A stretch of DNA of 9,375 bases from Actinomycetota bacterium (GTDB lineage: Bacteria > Actinomycetota > Acidimicrobiia > Acidimicrobiales > JAHWKP01), in assembly GCA_019347775.1 (NCBI GenBank), contig JAHWKP010000057.1:1-9375 (forward strand), in the 5' to 3' direction. A model generated the notes under the pieces. That model did no database searches. It saw only the letters and a list, made by a program, of their open reading frames with translations, and was not told the DNA's origin. The translations under genes and the position numbers were made by a program. Numbering within the stretch: position 1 is the first letter of the stretch; every line of letters begins with the position of its first letter. Of this stretch, positions 7,264 to 9,375 are shown piece by piece.

Positions 7264-7298
7264 CCGACTATGAAGAGTCGGCCCCGCGCGCCCGGGGC
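7264..7298. terminator. Two tandem hairpins between convergent genes, possible bidirectional terminator
   Basis: CCGACT (7264-7269) pairs with AGTCGG (7276-7281) over a 6-base loop. GCCCCG (7281-7286) pairs with CGGGGC (7293-7298) over a second 6-base loop. They lie just after the Fur-family stop and within the last codons of the convergent ClpP-like gene. Neither has a T-tract, so termination efficiency is uncertain; the position is what makes the call plausible. Confidence 0.35.
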
Positions 7299-7840
7299 GC
7301 CGTCGCAATCTCGTCGACGAGTCCTGCGGCGAGGGCCTCGGCTGCGGTGAAGGTCCGGCCATCGCGGAGATATGAGGCGATCTCTTCGGACGACTTACCC
7401 ATGACCTCAGCCAGCCGATCCCGCAGTGTGTCCAGACGAGCCTGACTCAACTCGGCGGCGCGGACGAGGTCTTGGGGGCGACCTTCATGGCTGGTCTTGG
7501 GATCTACGAGACGTAGCGAGGCATTCGCAGTAGCGGCTCGGATTGGGCTCAGCGCCACGACGAAGGCTGCCGGCCCGTGAACCGCACCGAGCGCCGTCGC
7601 CCGCACTGGTACGCCAAGCAGGTCGATGGTGTCGATCAGGACCATGGCCGCGTCCATGGATCCCGTGGTGCTCGAGATATGCAGATGGACGGCATCGTCA
7701 CCATCCGCGTCCATGGTCATGAGCGTCGCCGCAAGTCGTCCTGCCGCTTCGTCATCGAGCGGGCCGGAAAAGTGGAGTGTGCGGCGGCGGTAGAGCTCGC
7801 TCTGGAGCCATTCGCTCAGGCTGGCCTCTTGATCAGGCAC
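7268..7840 (-). CDS. ClpP-fold protein lacking the catalytic Ser and His (pseudo-protease)
   Basis: A 190-residue protein with recognisable ClpP/crotonase-fold architecture but degraded active-site motifs. In ClpP the catalytic Ser lies in GQAASMGAF; the aligned stretch is GAVHGPAAF (85-93), so Gly89 replaces Ser. The MIHQP block carrying the catalytic His reads LRLVDP (109-114) with no His. The oxyanion loop NSPGG reads SSTTG (56-60). The Asp region reads RDGRTF (159-164); whether D160 replaces the catalytic Asp is ambiguous. The end TAAEALAAGLVDEI (165-178) is typical ClpP, and a helical handle region (about 120-150) is kept. The frame is intact with normal GC, so it looks maintained and not a pseudogene. 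The GTG start shares its G with the TAG stop of the XRE gene, and GGAAGG sits 7 bases upstream. Non-catalytic ClpR subunits of cyanobacteria and plastids are a precedent for a structural or regulatory role, which I infer here. Confidence 0.88.
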   Translation of the reverse strand: MPDQEASLSEWLQSELYRRRTLHFSGPLDDEAAGRLAATLMTMDADGDDAVHLHISSTTGSMDAAMVLIDTIDLLGVPVRATALGAVHGPAAFVVALSPIRAATANASLRLVDPKTSHEGRPQDLVRAAELSQARLDTLRDRLAEVMGKSSEEIASYLRDGRTFTAAEALAAGLVDEIATAPRARGADSS

Positions 7841-8100
7841 TACTGGCCCTTCCGAAGCTTCCAGTTCAACGAGCAGCCGATCGCCTCCGCATAGCGCTCG
7901 AGGGTCGATAGCCGCACGTCGACCTCCCCCGACTCGAGTCGGGCCACCGCCGACTGAGACGTGCCCATCCGTGCGGCGACCTCAGTCTGCGACAGACCGA
8001 GCTTCGCACGCCGTTCGACCAACTCGTCGGCCAGTGCCCTCCGCCTGGCCGCCATCTCCTTGAACCCTGGGAGGACGGGCTCGTGCCGACGATCACTCAC
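7840..8100 (-). CDS. XRE-family helix-turn-helix regulator
   Basis: A small 86-residue DNA-binding protein. The HTH spans about residues 35-58 (LSQTEVAARMGTSQSAVARLESG), followed by a helix (LSTLERYAEAIG) and a short basic tail. This resembles HigA-type antitoxins and small autoregulators. I chose the GTG at 8100 because a TATCGT -10 element lies 8 bases upstream; the frame also opens at 8178, inside the divergent clpP, and contains a later ATG at 8055. The start is therefore moderately certain. The gene overlaps the ClpP-like start by one base (TAGTG) and diverges from an active clpP across 59 bases that hold a strong inverted repeat. The expected role is control of both transcripts, comparable in principle to ClgR or PopR acting on actinobacterial clpP genes, although it is shorter than those and not clearly either. 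No toxin gene is adjacent. Confidence 0.85.
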   Translation of the reverse strand: MSDRRHEPVLPGFKEMAARRRALADELVERRAKLGLSQTEVAARMGTSQSAVARLESGEVDVRLSTLERYAEAIGCSLNWKLRKGQ

Positions 8101-8108
8101 CAGACGGA

Positions 8109-8114
8109 ACGATA
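8109..8114 (-). promoter_or_regulatory. Candidate -10 element of the XRE / ClpP-like operon
   Basis: On the minus strand the hexamer is TATCGT, identical to the proposed -10 element of the divergent clpP, and ends 8 bases before the GTG at 8100. This implies a leaderless or nearly leaderless message. No -35 box is recognised. Confidence 0.4.
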
Positions 8115-8121
8115 GCGCCCT

Positions 8122-8153
8122 TACGATCTCTATATCGAATACGAGATATCGTA
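8122..8153. promoter_or_regulatory. Inverted repeat between divergent XRE and clpP genes, candidate operator
   Basis: Arms TACGATCTCT (8122-8131) and AGATATCGTA (8144-8153) are complementary at 9 of 10 positions, with a 12-base spacer. The right arm covers the proposed clpP -10 element, and the left arm lies just upstream of the XRE -10 element. A dimeric HTH protein bound here would be expected to block clpP and could affect its own promoter. The AT-rich stretch stands out in GC-rich DNA. The XRE protein is the obvious candidate ligand, by position only. Confidence 0.5.
8147..8152 (+). promoter_or_regulatory. Candidate -10 element of clpP (leaderless)
   Basis: TATCGT matches the TANNNT consensus and ends 7 bases before the ATG at 8160. 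No Shine-Dalgarno sequence precedes the ATG, which fits a leaderless transcript. The element lies inside the right arm of the inverted repeat, so a bound repressor would occlude it. Confidence 0.45.
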
Positions 8154-8159
8154 TGTGGC

Positions 8160-8822
8160 ATGGCATTTCCAATCGCACACTCAGTCATCCCTACGGTCCT
8201 CGAGCAATCCGCCCGAGGAGACCGGGCGTTCGACATCTTCTCGTTACTGCTCAAGGAACGAATCGTCTTCCTCGGACAGGAAGTGGACGACCAAATAGCC
8301 AACCTCATTATTGCCGAGCTGCTGCACCTCGATGCGGCTGACCCAGGGGCCGACATCTGGCTGTACATCAACTCGCCGGGCGGACTCTCCTATGCCGGAA
8401 TGGCGATCTATGACGTCATGCAGCACACCGTCAGCGAAGTAGCCACCGTTTGTTGCGGCATGGGGATGTCCGCGGCCGCGATGATCCTGGGCGGCGGAGC
8501 TCCTGGGAAGCGGTTCGCCCTGCCCTCGGCGAAGATCATGATCCACCAAGGTTCCGCCGGCGCCCGAGGCGCCCCTCGAGACATGGAAATTCATCTGCGC
8601 GAGGTCATGGCGACCACCCGCCGCATGGTGGAGATCCTCGCCCACCACACCGGCAAGCCAGCCGAACACATCGAACAGGACATCGACCGGGATTACTTCA
8701 TGACAGCAGGGGAGGCCAAGGAATACGGCCTCATCGACGAAGTCCTCGACCCGCGGCGAGGCGTCTCGCAGGTCGTCCTCGAGGAGGCTGGCCGAGCAGA
8801 CCCGCTCGTGGCTGCGTCTTGA
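8160..8822 (+). CDS. clpP: ATP-dependent Clp protease proteolytic subunit ClpP, catalytically intact
   Basis: A 220-residue serine peptidase subunit of the self-compartmentalising Clp protease, which degrades proteins unfolded by ClpC, ClpX or ClpA-type ATPases in the cytoplasm. Canonical ClpP motifs run in order: FDIFSLLLKERIVFLG (24-39), YINSPGG (69-75), the Ser block CCGMGMSAAAM with S104, MIHQ with H129, and DRDYFMTAGEAKEYGLID with D178. The triad is therefore complete. The Ser block carries GMGMS instead of the usual GQAAS, a modest departure. The N-terminal region (IPTVLEQSARGDRAFDI) resembles the propeptide and axial-loop region of housekeeping ClpP. There is no clpX or partner clpP directly downstream, as would be usual for the main actinobacterial clpP1-clpP2 locus, so this is probably an accessory ClpP. 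It diverges from the XRE / ClpP-like pair and appears leaderless. Confidence 0.95.
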   Translation: MAFPIAHSVIPTVLEQSARGDRAFDIFSLLLKERIVFLGQEVDDQIANLIIAELLHLDAADPGADIWLYINSPGGLSYAGMAIYDVMQHTVSEVATVCCGMGMSAAAMILGGGAPGKRFALPSAKIMIHQGSAGARGAPRDMEIHLREVMATTRRMVEILAHHTGKPAEHIEQDIDRDYFMTAGEAKEYGLIDEVLDPRRGVSQVVLEEAGRADPLVAAS

Positions 8823-8828
8823 ATCACT

Positions 8829-8848
8829 CCCCCGGGCGGGGCCGGGGG
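8829..8848 (+). terminator. GC-rich hairpin after clpP, probable terminator
   Basis: CCCCCGG (8829-8835) pairs perfectly with CCGGGGG (8842-8848) over a 6-base loop, 6 bases after the clpP stop. What follows is AATAATCC and not a T-tract, so it would be a U-less stem terminator of the kind proposed for Actinobacteria. It also separates clpP from the promoter of the next gene. Confidence 0.55.
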
Positions 8849-8876
8849 AATAATCCGAGCATCGTGCCGTCGCCGG

Positions 8877-8884
8877 TATAGGAT
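8877..8884 (+). promoter_or_regulatory. Candidate promoter -10 region of the secreted-protein gene
   Basis: TATAGGAT contains TAGGAT (8879-8884), a TANNNT -10 match, and the overlapping TATAGG. Transcription would start near 8890, giving a leader of about 75 bases before the ATG at 8967. No -35 box is evident. Confidence 0.35.
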
Positions 8885-8906
8885 CCCGCACGAATCGGGG
8901 GGCGAT

Positions 8907-8956
8907 GGAGTGACACAAGTCACTCTGGCTGAGCGTTCCTCCTTTGACGAGGAGGG
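8907..8956 (+). promoter_or_regulatory. Structured 5' leader that sequesters the ribosome binding site
   Basis: Two perfect hairpins lie in the leader. The first is GAGTGAC-ACAA-GTCACTC (8908-8925), a 7-bp stem with a tetraloop. The second is CCTCCT-TTGACG-AGGAGG (8938-8955), a 6-bp stem whose right arm contains the Shine-Dalgarno GGAGG (8951-8955), 11 bases before the ATG. In the folded state the ribosome site would be hidden. I do not recognise a known riboswitch aptamer. It could be a translational switch, an RNA thermometer, a protein-binding leader or a chance fold. Confidence 0.45.
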
Positions 8957-8966
8957 TCAACCAATC

Positions 8967-9375
8967 ATGAAGAGAGCAGCACACGCGCTGTTGATCGCAG
9001 GGCTGGTCGTAGCAGCGGCATTCGTCCCGTCCACTACGGCGTCCGGAGACCTGGTCGAAGCGGTCGACGCGGGAGTCGAAACGAGCAGTCTGCTCGATCA
9101 GATCTCGCCGGCCGGCAACTTCGGCGTGTTCGCAGTCACTGCGACGCTGTCCGGTCCGACGACTGCGACTATCAACATCACCGACAGTGTCGGTGGCGGA
9201 ACGATCGAGCAGGACTTGTCGTCCCTCGACGCCTGCGCCGGCACGGAGCAGGTCGACGCGGCTGGCACCTCGCTGACTTGTTCGGTGGTTCTGAGCCCGA
9301 CCCAGCGGTCCGCAACCATCCACGTCGCCGTGCGCTCGGGTCTTGAGGCCACCCAGGTGTTCAACCATGCAGCCG
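8967..9375 (+). CDS. Secreted protein of unknown function, 3' truncated by window edge
   Basis: The open frame runs from the ATG to the end of the window (136 complete codons). Residues 1 to about 26 form a Sec signal peptide: KR near the start, hydrophobic ALLIAGLVVAAAFV, then a small-residue cleavage region (STTASG). There is no lipobox Cys, so it is not a lipoprotein. The mature part is rich in Thr, Ser, Val and Ala and alternates polar and hydrophobic residues, suggesting beta-strands, with two cysteines (C90, C105) spaced as a possible disulphide. The pattern (INITDSV, CAGTEQ, LTCSVVLSPTQ, ATIHVAVRSG) loosely recalls DUF11-like or other surface beta-sandwich repeats, but I cannot assign a family. 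A strong Shine-Dalgarno sequence (GGAGG, 8951-8955) makes the start sound, unlike the apparently leaderless neighbours. Anchoring, repeats and total length cannot be seen because the gene leaves the window. Confidence 0.8.
   Translation, partial: MKRAAHALLIAGLVVAAAFVPSTTASGDLVEAVDAGVETSSLLDQISPAGNFGVFAVTATLSGPTTATINITDSVGGGTIEQDLSSLDACAGTEQVDAAGTSLTCSVVLSPTQRSATIHVAVRSGLEATQVFNHAA

Noticed and set aside
7840..8100. XRE protein as antitoxin of a HigBA-like pair
   Set aside because: The sequence resembles HigA, but the coupled gene is ClpP-fold and no RelE/HigB-like toxin gene is adjacent.
8901..8930. Possible fluoride riboswitch (GGCGATGGAGT resembles the crcB motif start)
   Set aside because: The downstream pairing and the closing GATG...CTCCTAC elements are absent, and the bases instead form a simple GAGTGAC hairpin.
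8244..9368. Long minus-strand frame spanning clpP, the leader and the secreted gene
   Set aside because: It crosses two well-supported plus-strand genes and a terminator-like hairpin, with no motif of its own.

Overview
The window is GC-rich, gene-dense DNA that looks actinobacterial. The signs are GTG starts, several apparently leaderless transcripts, DtxR/IdeR-type and Fur-type metalloregulators, an actinobacterial-style HAD-PlsC fusion, and a ClpP paralogue beside an XRE regulator. The mitochondrial-type aconitase suggests a deep-branching or uncultured actinobacterium, perhaps related to Acidimicrobiia. That placement is inference; no rRNA or marker gene is present.

Layout. (1) 1-2056, plus strand: an aconitase missing its N-terminus at the window edge. 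It converges, across 14 bases, on the next block. (2) 6757-2071, minus strand: a compact five-gene unit in the order metal-binding lipoprotein, ABC ATPase, ABC permease, DtxR-family regulator, HAD phosphatase/PlsC acyltransferase fusion. Junctions are 4-base overlaps (ATGA or GTGA) except one 1-base gap, so this is almost certainly one translationally coupled operon. (3) 6840-7259, plus strand: a Fur-family regulator diverging from the transporter operon across 82 bases. (4) 8100-7268, minus strand: a small XRE regulator followed by a ClpP-fold protein without the catalytic Ser and His. (5) 8160-8822, plus strand: a normal ClpP with an intact Ser-His-Asp triad, diverging from the XRE gene across 59 bases that contain a good inverted repeat. 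(6) 8967 to the end, plus strand: the start of a secreted protein behind a leader in which the Shine-Dalgarno sequence lies in a perfect hairpin.

How the genes fit together. Genes 2-4 plus the lipoprotein form an uptake system for Mn or Zn with its own DtxR-type sensor, and a Fur-family sensor faces it. Residues and context do not settle which metal is carried. The final gene of the operon makes or remodels phosphatidic acid and has no obvious metal role. The second system, XRE / inactive ClpP-like / active ClpP, looks like a self-regulated accessory Clp protease in which the non-catalytic subunit may join or modulate the catalytic one. This is the most unusual item in the window. I saw no tRNA, rRNA, insertion sequence, CRISPR array or prophage gene.
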